A stretch of 43,564 bases of DNA from assembly GCF_015561195.1 (NCBI RefSeq), contig NZ_JADMSU010000013.1:1-43564 (forward strand). Reading direction: 5' to 3'. A program made the position numbers and the translations under genes. The stretch's first letter is position 1. Each line of letters opens with the position of its first letter. Of this stretch, positions 1-7,656 are shown in pieces. The stretch comes from Collinsella aerofaciens. Its GTDB lineage: Bacteria > Actinomycetota > Coriobacteriia > Coriobacteriales > Coriobacteriaceae. The notes below the pieces were generated by a model. It was not told where the DNA came from. It did not search any database and was given only the letters and a program-made list of their open reading frames with translations.

Positions 1-320
1 CCGGTTCTCAAGGTGCACGCCCCGCGGCTGATCCGGTCCGACCGGGCCGCGCGGCAAGGAGATATATTGCCAGACCGGAGGGGCGCCGGGGGCGGGAATC
101 GCACACTCCATATTTTGTTCACAAATGAATAGGTCCCTCAGTCGCATCACTGAGGTTAAAACTGAAGCAGTGGCTTCTGATATTGGCGATGACCAGCTGG
201 TTTATAGGTGTTAAGGCATCGGTCATCTCTGGAGCGCCACTTTACTCCAAAAGCATCAGCTATTTGTTTCCCGTCGGTAAAAGGCAGGTTTTGTTCGCCA
301 AGCGTTCTTATATATAGAGA
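1..320. other. Region without a recognised gene
   Basis: No gene is identified here. The first 110 bases are very GC-rich and then composition shifts abruptly to AT-richer sequence from about 110 to 320. On the minus strand, 320 down to 156 stays open for roughly 50 codons ending in a TAA. It has no start of its own and runs in from the truncated repeat unit, so it may be the tail of a decayed gene. A small hairpin (stem bases CCTCAGT/ACTGAGG) lies at 132-153. No family is recognised. Confidence 0.3.
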
Positions 321-350
321 AGTTCGGGTTCGAACCCGTGTCGCGGCAAC

Positions 351-384
351 AAAAAAGCGGCCGGCATCCGCCAGTCGCTTTTTT
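351..384 (-). terminator. Rho-independent terminator closing a tRNA-Lys-associated repeat unit
   Basis: The palindrome is flanked by six A residues on the left and six T residues on the right. The stem is AAAAAAGCG...CGCTTTTTT with an inner GGC/GCC pairing. It follows the duplicated tRNA-Lys 3' end at 391-410 on the minus strand, mirroring the terminator that follows the real tRNA at 527-557. Because the T-tract is symmetric it could also act on the plus strand. Confidence 0.7.
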
Positions 385-390
385 AGTCTA

Positions 391-526
391 TGGTGGGCCG
401 TCAGGGGTCCAGCCTGCTCCGCAGGCGGCCGCTGCGGCGCTTCGCGCCTTGCGCGCTGCGCTGGCAAACGCTCACGCGTTTACTCAGCTCCGCGCCCCGA
501 CGGGTTCGAACCCATGAAAAGGCGAC
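391..526 (-). repeat. tRNA-3'-end repeat unit downstream of tRNA-Lys
   Basis: On the minus strand this 136-bp unit begins with a T-arm-like GGGTTCGAACCC (501-512 region) and runs through a chain of short hairpins. It ends in a copy of the tRNA-Lys 3' end at 391-410, whose 392-408 is identical to 570-586 in the gene. Hairpins seen are AAACGC/GCGTTT (466-481), GGCGC-TTC-GCGCC (436-448) and GCCTGC-TCC-GCAGGC (412-426). A second, truncated unit starts at 350 and keeps only its T-arm-like head (about 321-350). The same architecture recurs beside tRNA-Gly at 11880-12152. Function is unknown; the E. coli tyrT/rtT repeats are the closest known precedent by layout. Confidence 0.65.
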
Positions 527-557
527 AAAAAAGACGGCCAACCGAAGTTGACCGTCT
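527..557 (-). terminator. Terminator of tRNA-Lys
   Basis: On the minus strand, just after the tRNA, a stem GACGGTCAAC/GTTGGCCGTC with a TTCG loop is followed by six T residues. This is a standard intrinsic terminator with a stable tetraloop. Confidence 0.85.
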
Positions 558-571
558 CAACAATCTTTGGG

Positions 572-644
572 TGGGCCGTCAGGGGTTCGAACCCTGGACC
601 TTGGGATTAAAAGTCCCCTGCTCTGCCAGCTGAGCTAACGGCCC
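572..644 (-). tRNA. tRNA-Lys (anticodon TTT)
   Basis: The minus strand folds into a full cloverleaf. The acceptor GGGCCGT pairs with ACGGCCC, the T stem CAGGG/CCCTG closes a TTCGAAC loop, and the anticodon loop CTTTTAA gives TTT for lysine. The discriminator is A. The following bases are CCC, so the terminal CCA appears not to be encoded, whereas the downstream duplicated 3' end at 391-410 does read ACCA. The gene starts only 28 bp after the stop codon of the upstream aminopeptidase. It may therefore be co-transcribed, or its promoter lies inside that gene. Confidence 0.93.
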
Positions 645-672
645 GCGCGTGGCATTGTACCACGGTCTGGGA

Positions 673-1953
673 CTATTCCCAACTCCATTGGCCGTTCTGG
701 AAAATCACAACTTCACGTCCATCAGGCGTAATGCCCGTAATATCGATGTCGTCCGTGCCGATCATAAAATCGACGTGCGTGCTCGAGATGTTAACGCCAT
801 GCTCCAGGAGCTCCTCCTTGGACATGTCATACCCACCCTCGATGCATTCGGGGAAACCGACACCTAGCGCGAGATGGCAGCTAGCATTCTCGTCATAGAG
901 CGTATCGTAGAATAGAACGCCACTTTCGCGGATCGGCGTGTTCTTGGAAATGAGCGCGACCTCTCCCAGATGAGCAGCGCCCTCGTCCGTATCGATGATG
1001 CTTGCGAGCGTCGCCTTACCCACGCGGGCATCGTAGTCCACTACGCGGCCCGCCTCGAACTTAATCCAAAAATCGTCAACCTTGTTACCGTGGTGAATGA
1101 GCGGCATAGCCGAATACACGATACCGTCGGCACGCATACGATCAGGCGAGGTGAAGACTTCCTCGGTGGGAATGTTGGGGAAGAAGGGGTGCCCATCGGG
1201 CGTCTTGCCCTTGCCGCCGGCCCACTCGTGACCTTTCGTCATGCCAATCGTCAGATCGGTTCCATTTGCCGAGGTGTAATGCAGGTAGTCGAAACGATTG
1301 TCGTTCAGGAAACGCAGGTTCTTTTCGAATGCGGCGTCATGGAGTTCCCAGTCGCTCTCCGGGTCCTGGCCATCGGCGCGAGCGGTGTGCAGAATCGCAT
1401 TCCACAGCTTATAGATTGCAACCTCATCGGCGTCTCCCGGGAACACCTCGCGCGCCCAGGCAACGACCGGCGCGCCGGCGATGCACCACGGGTTGATGTT
1501 GTAGTCCAGTCCGCGACGGAAGACCTTGCACTGCGTGTTCCTTGCCTTAGAAGCTGCAGCAGGCTTAGCGGGATCGATGCCCTTAAGGGCGGCAGGGTCC
1601 GCACCCTCGATAAAGATAAAGCAGGCACCATCCTGGGCCAGTGAATCAAGCTGCAGGCGCTTCCACTCGGGCGTCTGCTCAAAATAGCTTTTCTCGACAT
1701 GCTCGTACGTGAGCCTCGTCACGGCGTCATCGGCCCAAATAACCGTCACGTGACCGGCACCGGAGGCATAGGCCTCCGCGACCACCACGCGCGCAAACGG
1801 CGCGCACTCGACCGGAGACTGAACGACAACCTCCTGGCCGGGCTTGACGTTTACGCCCTTGCGGACAACCAGGCGCGCATAGTTTTTAATCTTGGGCTCT
1901 AGGGCCTTCATGCCCTCCAGAGCCTCTTCGACCGTCAGGGCAGCTCGAATCAT
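673..1953 (-). CDS. Aminopeptidase, M29 family (AmpS/PepS type)
   Basis: The product is a cytoplasmic metallo-aminopeptidase of the M29 (thermophilic AmpS-like) family, which releases N-terminal residues from peptides. About 426 residues is close to the usual family length. The N-terminal half matches the family's substrate-domain style (VNVKPGQEVVVQSPVE). The C-terminal catalytic half contains the metal-binding run ending HVDFMIGTDDIDITGI and a final EVVIFQNGQW, both typical. An in-frame ATG at 1965 gives four more residues, but GGAG lies about 7 bases before the ATG at 1953, which I prefer. A bidirectional-looking hairpin at 1982-2012 separates it from the upstream gene, so it probably has its own promoter. 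tRNA-Lys follows 28 bp downstream. Confidence 0.88.
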   Translation of the reverse strand: MIRAALTVEEALEGMKALEPKIKNYARLVVRKGVNVKPGQEVVVQSPVECAPFARVVVAEAYASGAGHVTVIWADDAVTRLTYEHVEKSYFEQTPEWKRLQLDSLAQDGACFIFIEGADPAALKGIDPAKPAAASKARNTQCKVFRRGLDYNINPWCIAGAPVVAWAREVFPGDADEVAIYKLWNAILHTARADGQDPESDWELHDAAFEKNLRFLNDNRFDYLHYTSANGTDLTIGMTKGHEWAGGKGKTPDGHPFFPNIPTEEVFTSPDRMRADGIVYSAMPLIHHGNKVDDFWIKFEAGRVVDYDARVGKATLASIIDTDEGAAHLGEVALISKNTPIRESGVLFYDTLYDENASCHLALGVGFPECIEGGYDMSKEELLEHGVNISSTHVDFMIGTDDIDITGITPDGREVVIFQNGQWSWE

Positions 1954-1981
1954 GTGCCACTCCATCTATCTATAGAACAGT

Positions 1982-2012
1982 AAAAAGGCGCGCCGCAAAA
2001 ACGACGCGCCTT
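1982..2012 (-). terminator. Terminator after the small membrane protein gene
   Basis: On the minus strand the stem AAGGCGCG.CG/CG.CGCGCCTT, with one mismatch, is followed by a run of five T residues. It ends the purC transcript. Confidence 0.75.
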
Positions 2013-2042
2013 ATATCTTAGCGATAAGTATGCATGCAAACG

Positions 2043-2618
2043 CTACTTCTTCTTGGAGTCCTTCTTGTCCTCCTCGGCAGCCGAGCGCTCGATAAGAGCG
2101 TTGAGCTTGTTCTCGGACATGCCCTCGGCCTGCGCGCGATACATGTTGCGCAAGGGACGAATACGAGCGAAGTCATAGATAAAGTCACCCAGGATGATGA
2201 CATAGGACAAAACGATGCCGACCATCTGAACAGGGCTGGACACCGTGCCGCCGGGAGCGAAGTAGAGCGAAGCCCCAATTGCCACGACGAGCACCATGCC
2301 GATAGCGAGCACGGCCCACCAAATACGGCGGCGCTTGGTGTAGTCCTCATCCTGCTTGAGAAGGATATTCGACACCGTGTAGATGCGATCCTCGCGGGCG
2401 CGCTGCTTGGCCTTGCGGGCGCGTTTTTCCTCCTTGGAAAGGCCTTCCAGGTTTTCGCCCTTCTCGAGCTCTTTGCGTCGTGCCTTGGATGATGCCGGCA
2501 CGACGTGAACAGAGCTCGCTGCCTGACGGGCGGGCTTAGCGGATGCGGCGGACTTGCGCGCAACCCCGGTAACCTCGCGGGATTGCGTGCGCTTGTTCGT
2601 GGCGCTGCGGGTACTCAC
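2043..2618 (-). CDS. Two-TM membrane protein of unknown function
   Basis: This 191-residue protein is not recognised. The first 100 residues are basic and Lys/Arg/Ala-rich, with a likely coiled or helical stretch (KARRKELEKGENLEGLSKEE). Two membrane segments follow, at about 102-125 (IWWAVLAIGMVLVVAIGASL) and 133-152. The short cytoplasmic tail ends in lysines. It begins with GTG directly abutting the purC stop codon (no gap), with GGAGAA inside the end of purC, so it is translationally linked to purC. The long charged N-terminus suggests a cytoplasmic platform on a membrane hairpin. No function is assigned. Confidence 0.75.
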   Translation of the reverse strand: MSTRSATNKRTQSREVTGVARKSAASAKPARQAASSVHVVPASSKARRKELEKGENLEGLSKEEKRARKAKQRAREDRIYTVSNILLKQDEDYTKRRRIWWAVLAIGMVLVVAIGASLYFAPGGTVSSPVQMVGIVLSYVIILGDFIYDFARIRPLRNMYRAQAEGMSENKLNALIERSAAEEDKKDSKKK

Positions 2619-3506
2619 TTACGCGTTCTCCTTCATGCTTGTGAACTGGGAGCCCGTGATGATTTGGAAGGCCTCGCGATAGCGCTCGGACGTGCCATCG
2701 ATGACCTCGGCGGGCAGGTGCGGGGTCTCCCCCGTCATATCCCAGTTGGCTTTGAGCCAATTGCGGACGAATTGCTTGTCGTAGCTGGGCTGAATCTTGC
2801 CCTCCTCGTAGCTGGCGGCAGGCCAGAAACGGCTGGAGTCAGGCGTGAGGCACTCGTCGATCAGCGTGACCTTGCCATCGATGACACCAAACTCGAACTT
2901 GGTGTCGGCAATGATGATGCCACGGGTCGCTGCATACTCGGCAGCGGCCTTGTAGATCTTGAGGGAAAGGTCGCGAATCTGCGTGGCAATGTCCTCGCCC
3001 ACGATCTCGCAGCAACGCTCGAACGAGATGTTCTCGTCGTGGTCACCGATCTCGGCCTTCGTGGACGGCGTGAACAGCGGCTCGGGAAGCTTGGAAGCCT
3101 CGGTCAAACCCTCGGGCAGTTGGATGCCGCAGACGGTGCCGTTCTCGTCGTAGGTCTTCTTGCCCGAACCGGTCAGATAGCCGCGGACGATGCACTCGAT
3201 AGGAATCGTCTGGGCCTTCTTGACCAGCATGGCGCGGCCAGCGAGGTAGTCACGATACTCAGCAAACTCCTCGGGGAAATCCGCCGGGTCGATGGAAACG
3301 AGGTGGTTGGGAACGATGTCGGCAAACTTATCGAACCAGAATGCCGAGATGCGGTTGAGCACCTCTCCCTTAAACGGAATCTCGTCGGGAAGAATGAAGT
3401 CGAACGCAGAAATGCGGTCGGTGGCGACCATCAGCAGGTTTTCACCGGCATCATAGATATCACGAACCTTGCCACGGGAATCCGGACGACGCTCCATCGT
3501 TGTCAC
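2619..3506 (-). CDS. purC: Phosphoribosylaminoimidazole-succinocarboxamide synthase
   Basis: PurC joins CAIR and aspartate with ATP to make SAICAR in de novo purine synthesis. Family hallmarks are visible: GKVRDIYDAG near the N-terminus, the IECIVRGYLTGSGKKTY signature, IIADTKFEFG, and IDECLTPDSSRFW. At about 295 residues it resembles the longer form of the family rather than the roughly 237-residue enterobacterial form. The open frame reaches a GTG at 3515, but AAGGAG is ideally placed (8 bases) before the in-frame GTG at 3506, so that start is chosen. It heads a two-gene unit with the membrane protein at 2043. purB is in this window too, but 7 kb away and separately transcribed. Confidence 0.95.
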   Translation of the reverse strand: MTTMERRPDSRGKVRDIYDAGENLLMVATDRISAFDFILPDEIPFKGEVLNRISAFWFDKFADIVPNHLVSIDPADFPEEFAEYRDYLAGRAMLVKKAQTIPIECIVRGYLTGSGKKTYDENGTVCGIQLPEGLTEASKLPEPLFTPSTKAEIGDHDENISFERCCEIVGEDIATQIRDLSLKIYKAAAEYAATRGIIIADTKFEFGVIDGKVTLIDECLTPDSSRFWPAASYEEGKIQPSYDKQFVRNWLKANWDMTGETPHLPAEVIDGTSERYREAFQIITGSQFTSMKENA

Positions 3507-3615
3507 GTGAGTCACTCCTTACCAAAATACGACAGTAATGCGGGTTCTTTCCCGCATGTTTTCGCAAACTCGGAGCGGCAGGGACGAAACCCCTCCTTCA
3601 CCGAATAGCGAAAAG

Positions 3616-5181
3616 CTAGTGCTCCATTGTAGTAGATGCCGCGTCCGCCGTGTGCTCGCGAGGCAGATGAATCGTAAAAGTCGTACCCTTTCCAAGCTCC
3701 GACTCCACGGATATGTAGCCGTGATGACGCTCGACGATCTGCTTGGTCACGGCGAGGCCCACGCCCAGACCGCCCGCCTCACGGGCACGGCTGGCATCGG
3801 CGCGCCAAAAACGGCCGAAGATGCGCGACAAGTCATCCTTGGCAATACCGATGCCGGTATCAGAAACGGCGATGCTGACGTGTTTGCGGTCACTGAGCAC
3901 CGACACCACGACCCAACCGCCCTCGGGGGTGTAGCGCATGGCGTTGCTCATGAGATTGATGACGCATTGTGTGATCATGTCGGGATCAGCTTCGACGACA
4001 TCGTCGTGACCTTGGGTCTCGTCAGCAAAGCGCAAGCGCAGATCGCGGTCGACAAACAGGCGCTCCTGGGCATTGACGATGGAACGCACGAAAGGAACCA
4101 TGTCCACCGGCTCAAGGTTGAGCGGAGCCGTGCTGTTTTCCATGCGCGACAGGTCGAGCATCTGCTGCACCAGACGAGCCAGGCGACGCGTCTCGGAAGC
4201 AACGGTCTCCAAATGCTCATCGTCGGTGGGATACACGCCATCCTGCATGGCCTCGACCGTTGCGAGCATGGCCATAAGCGGCGTGCGAAGCTCGTGCGCA
4301 ACGTCTGAGGTCAGGCGCTTCTCGTGTTTCATATCCTTCTCGAGCGAAGTGGCCATCTCATCGAAGGTCTCACCCAGCTGATCAATCTCGTCATCACCGC
4401 GCAAACCAGTACGAGCGGACAGATCGCCATCGCGAATTTGCTTGGCCGTGCTCGTAATACGGTGAATCGGTTTGGTGAGCATGCGCGACACGAGCGATCC
4501 GATAACGACCGAAATGCAGATTGCAACAACCGCGGCGAGGGCCATGGCGTTAAAGGTCTTCTCCCTAAATGCAGAATCCGCCTTGGTGAGCAAGGCATCG
4601 GAGCCGATGGCCCATAGCTTTACCTGTCCGACATGCTCGCCCGAAGACGTTATGATTTCGACGTTGGCAACGCTATCGGAGCCGGTTGGAGCAGACGAGA
4701 CCGGGCTATGCGATGCTTTTTTACCGCTCGAGCTGCTCGACGCTGATTCGCTCTCGCGCACATCGGCGGTCGCGCTTGCTGAAGGCCATGAGTCGTCATA
4801 AACGACAACGCCTTTCTTGTTGACGACCTGCATACCCAAATCGTCGGACACCAAACTCGATGTCGCGACCGTACGTAGCTCGCCCGCAGTCCAATTGCCG
4901 TTTTCCTCATACGACATCGCAAGCTTTTCGGCAGCGGAATTTGCGATTTCGACGATATTGGAGCGCGTGTAATCCGAAAAGACCGTGCCCCACACAACAG
5001 AGACAACGCCCACCAGCACCAATACCGTCATGAGCGATGTCAGAGCAAAAGCAAGTGCCATGCGCGAGGGATAGCTCATCGTTGGCCGTGAATCGGAACG
5101 AGGCGTGTTCCAACTAGCCTTGGAACCCGCCTCGCTCTCCTGCTTGTGCTTTTGTCCGATTTCAAAGCGCGCAGGTGTCAT
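3616..5181 (-). CDS. Membrane sensor histidine kinase (HAMP-HisKA-HATPase)
   Basis: The 521-residue kinase has a cytoplasmic N-tail of about 40 residues, then TM1 (about 41-65). An extracytoplasmic sensor of about 145 residues includes a Ser-rich low-complexity stretch around 144-166. TM2 lies at about 212-232, HAMP at about 233-285, then the H-box SDVAHELRTP with phospho-acceptor His296. The ATPase domain carries N-box NLMSNAMRYT, G1 SDTGIGI and G2 GGLGVGLAV. It starts 11 bp after the response regulator stop, so the two form one operon. The layout is BaeS/CpxA-like, but the signal cannot be read from sequence. The long N-terminal cytoplasmic tail is slightly unusual. Confidence 0.93.
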   Translation of the reverse strand: MTPARFEIGQKHKQESEAGSKASWNTPRSDSRPTMSYPSRMALAFALTSLMTVLVLVGVVSVVWGTVFSDYTRSNIVEIANSAAEKLAMSYEENGNWTAGELRTVATSSLVSDDLGMQVVNKKGVVVYDDSWPSASATADVRESESASSSSSGKKASHSPVSSAPTGSDSVANVEIITSSGEHVGQVKLWAIGSDALLTKADSAFREKTFNAMALAAVVAICISVVIGSLVSRMLTKPIHRITSTAKQIRDGDLSARTGLRGDDEIDQLGETFDEMATSLEKDMKHEKRLTSDVAHELRTPLMAMLATVEAMQDGVYPTDDEHLETVASETRRLARLVQQMLDLSRMENSTAPLNLEPVDMVPFVRSIVNAQERLFVDRDLRLRFADETQGHDDVVEADPDMITQCVINLMSNAMRYTPEGGWVVVSVLSDRKHVSIAVSDTGIGIAKDDLSRIFGRFWRADASRAREAGGLGVGLAVTKQIVERHHGYISVESELGKGTTFTIHLPREHTADAASTTMEH

Positions 5182-5192
5182 ATGTGATTTCC

Positions 5193-5915
5193 CTATTTCT
5201 CGTCCGACTTATCGGTCTTGGCCGGAGCCTCGAAGCGATAGCCGACACCGTGGACGGTGTAGAGCCACTTGGGCTTCTTGGGATCATCGCCCAGCTTGGC
5301 GCGAAGGTTCTTCACGTGGCTGTCGATGGTGCGCTCATAGCCCTCAAAGTCGTACCCAAGCACCTTCTCGACCAGCTCCATACGGTTGTAGACACGGCCG
5401 GGATGACGAGCAAGCGTGGTGAGCAGCTTGAACTCGGAAGCCGTCAGATCGACTTCCTTGCCCTCGACCAAGATCTTGTGGCCCGAGATATCGATGACCA
5501 GATCGCCGAAGTCGAGTACCTCGACGGCGGGCTCGTCGGCCTGGTGGGCACGACGGAACAGGGCGCGTACGCGGGCGACAAGCTCGCGCGGCGAGAACGG
5601 CTTAATCAGATAGTCGTCGGCGCCAAGTTCAAGACCGATAATACGGTCCTCGATCTCGCCCTTGGCAGTCAGCATGATGATGGGGACATCCGAGGTATCG
5701 CGAATGGTGCGGCAGACGCGCTCACCGGGAATCTTGGGGAGCATCAGGTCGAGCACGACCAGGTCGAACTGATGCTTCTCGAACTCCTCGATCGCGGACT
5801 GGCCGTCGCCGACGCCCACAACCCAGTAGCCTTCGCGCTCGAGATAGGCAGCGACGGCGTCACGGATTGCCTTCTCATCCTCGACCAGCAGAATCTTTTT
5901 TGCATCTGAAGCCAT
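5193..5915 (-). CDS. OmpR-family response regulator
   Basis: The 240-residue regulator has a receiver domain with acidic pocket E12/D13, phospho-acceptor Asp56 (VVLDLMLP), Thr83 and Lys105 (IKPF). A winged-helix output follows, with LTASEFKLLTTLARHPGR and the terminal YTVHGVGYRF hairpin typical of OmpR/PhoB. The frame opens upstream at a TTG (5936), but a G-rich ribosome-binding site sits just ahead of the ATG at 5915, which fits MASDAKKILLVEDE. It is the first gene of a two-component operon with the kinase at 3616. The regulon is unknown. Confidence 0.94.
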   Translation of the reverse strand: MASDAKKILLVEDEKAIRDAVAAYLEREGYWVVGVGDGQSAIEEFEKHQFDLVVLDLMLPKIPGERVCRTIRDTSDVPIIMLTAKGEIEDRIIGLELGADDYLIKPFSPRELVARVRALFRRAHQADEPAVEVLDFGDLVIDISGHKILVEGKEVDLTASEFKLLTTLARHPGRVYNRMELVEKVLGYDFEGYERTIDSHVKNLRAKLGDDPKKPKWLYTVHGVGYRFEAPAKTDKSDEK

Positions 5916-5970
5916 AACACGGCCCCCCTGTCTCAATTAGCTAAGAACAAGCCCATTTTAACGCACCTGA

Positions 5971-6009
5971 GCCCGCCGGATGCCGCTATGACGTGGCAGC
6001 TCGGCGGGC
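5971..6009. repeat. Intergenic inverted repeat
   Basis: The arms GCCCGCCG (5971-5978) and CGGCGGGC (6002-6009) enclose an inner TGCC/GGCA pairing. It lies between the lipoprotein gene and the response regulator promoter. It has no T-tract, so it is not a standard terminator, though it could separate the two transcripts. Confidence 0.45.
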
Positions 6010-6068
6010 GGTACTCACAATTACAACGCGTTTATTCCCCTGTTGGCGCCTTTTTAACCCCTCTAAGC

Positions 6069-7280
6069 TTAAAGAGAGAATAGGCGTGCGGTGACCGTCT
6101 CTGGTATACCCTGGCTGTTGCGCACCGTGGCGTACGTAAGGAATGAGTCCGATTTTCCCGCCGTAGCTGGATAATCGCCATACTCCAAAGCGCGGTCGGG
6201 CGACAGCAGCGAACCATAGGTCTTGGCAGAGGTGTCGATGAGAAAATGCGATGCCTGTACCTTAACAAGGTATTTATTCTTCTTGCCAGCCGCACATGCG
6301 AGAGGCTCGCGGGACAGGAAGAGGTACGGCCCTCCCTCATTACCGATATACGTGCCCATGTTGCCCAAGCTGCCCACGCCACTATAGGTCGCCTCGATAG
6401 AAAACACGAAGGTATCGCCCATATATACGGCCTCGAATGGCGAGACTGACGAGGGAAGGACTAGCTGGGCACGTTTGGTGTTGTTGCCATCGGTCAGATC
6501 GATTGCCGTTATGCCGTAGTAGACGCCCTCGTCGTTGCGGACACGCGGCGAGATGGTCAAAATGCCGTCGCTCGCGCGTGGGGCCGACGCAAAGCGGCCC
6601 GTCGATTTCCAAATTGTCTCGGCCTTAGATTCATCAAGCGAGCGACGATAGCAAAACGAATCGTTACTCGTTTTATTGCCGCTTGCCGAAGGCATTTTAT
6701 ACCAGATGACTGATGGCCCGAACGCCGTAAACAGTGGCGGATCGTAGTCCTTGCCACCTCGATCGAGCTCAACCACGTCGCCAGAGAGCGAAGCGCCCGA
6801 CAGATTTTGAGCGTAGAGCTTCCACGATGAATTGGCAAAGTTCATCTCAACCCACGCAAACACGCCATCGCCGGCACGGACATCGTAAAAAGCATATCCC
6901 GTGCCCTCGATAGGATCCTCAATTAATGTGGTAAGTGAGCCATCGCCCAGGTTGAGCACACCGAGTGTGTTGGCGTGCAGTGCCGATGCGGGCGCCATCA
7001 TTGCCGCAGCATAGTCACCCTCGCAGTAGTACAACAATGTGCCCAGCGGCAGCGTCCACGATGCCGCCGGCTCAAGATCGATGTCGACTGCCTCGTACTC
7101 ATCCGTAATCGAGATGATCTTGGAATCGTCCTTGATAACCTGCGGCTCGCCAGCGGCATCATCACTGGTGCCTGTTTTTTTCGAACATCCGGCAAGCACC
7201 GTGGCAGCGCCCGCGGCAGCTCCACCGAGCACAAAGCCGCGGCGCGATATTCCGTTCTTGATGTGGTCGGCGATACCCAT
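6069..7280 (-). CDS. Tat-type lipoprotein with probable beta-propeller
   Basis: The 403-residue exported protein begins MGIADHIKNG and carries twin arginines (SRRGFVLGGA), a hydrophobic Ala/Gly core and a lipobox LAGCS. This is a Tat signal with lipidation at Cys32 or so. The mature region opens with an Asp/Glu-rich linker. It then shows repeated short beta-strand blocks such as GTGYAFYDVRAGDGVFAWVE and SVIWYKMPS, compatible with a TolB/WD-like propeller. No catalytic motif is visible. The ATG at 7280 overlaps the stop codon of the TSCPD gene (TAATG), so translation is coupled. Family identity and ligand are unknown. Confidence 0.75.
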   Translation of the reverse strand: MGIADHIKNGISRRGFVLGGAAAGAATVLAGCSKKTGTSDDAAGEPQVIKDDSKIISITDEYEAVDIDLEPAASWTLPLGTLLYYCEGDYAAAMMAPASALHANTLGVLNLGDGSLTTLIEDPIEGTGYAFYDVRAGDGVFAWVEMNFANSSWKLYAQNLSGASLSGDVVELDRGGKDYDPPLFTAFGPSVIWYKMPSASGNKTSNDSFCYRRSLDESKAETIWKSTGRFASAPRASDGILTISPRVRNDEGVYYGITAIDLTDGNNTKRAQLVLPSSVSPFEAVYMGDTFVFSIEATYSGVGSLGNMGTYIGNEGGPYLFLSREPLACAAGKKNKYLVKVQASHFLIDTSAKTYGSLLSPDRALEYGDYPATAGKSDSFLTYATVRNSQGIPETVTARLFSL

Positions 7281-7543
7281 TAGGCGATCTCGGCGCGGGC
7301 GGCCTCGATAGCGCGCGTAAGCTGATCGGCGCAAGAGGTCTTCTTCATGCCGCAGGTATTGCCGGCAAGAACCTCGATCACACGGTCGGCAGGAGCGCCC
7401 TCGACCAGTTTGGAGATGGCCTTAAGGTTGCCATCGCAGCCGCCGGTAAACTCGACGCCCAGTACCTTGCTGCCGTCGTCGGAAAGATTGAGATGGATAT
7501 TGCGAGAGCACACGCCCTGAGGCTTGTAGTCAAAGCTAATCAT
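7280..7543 (-). CDS. TSCPD domain-containing four-cysteine protein
   Basis: The 87-residue protein has four cysteines (C12, C36, C64, C71) in the spacing of the TIGR03905-like small TSCPD family. TGGCDGNLKAI and NTCGMKKTSCADQL are the recognisable blocks. The TSCPD domain is related to the C-terminus of class II ribonucleotide reductase and is thought to bind metal or structured ligands; its role as a stand-alone protein is unclear. GAGGGGA precedes the ATG. It is first in a pair with the lipoprotein at 6069, with a 1-base overlap. Confidence 0.85.
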   Translation of the reverse strand: MISFDYKPQGVCSRNIHLNLSDDGSKVLGVEFTGGCDGNLKAISKLVEGAPADRVIEVLAGNTCGMKKTSCADQLTRAIEAARAEIA

Positions 7544-7656
7544 TGAGATCCCCTCTCATAGAGAAATTTCAGATGTCTATTATCCCCGCCTAGGCCGATA
7601 TAGTATCGCGGGCACCGATTCAACATCCTACGATGCACAAACCGGTGACTGCAATA

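Noticed and set aside
1-110. Decayed tRNA 3' half on the minus strand near 70-110
   Set aside because: A GATTCCCGC-like stretch is present but its T stem does not pair properly.
501-512. Extra tRNA gene suggested by TTCGAA T-arm sequences
   Set aside because: No D arm, anticodon arm or acceptor stem surrounds it; it is part of the repeat unit.
208-633. Plus-strand frame through the repeats and tRNA-Lys
   Set aside because: It runs antisense through the tRNA and terminators and is a by-product of GC-rich repeat sequence.
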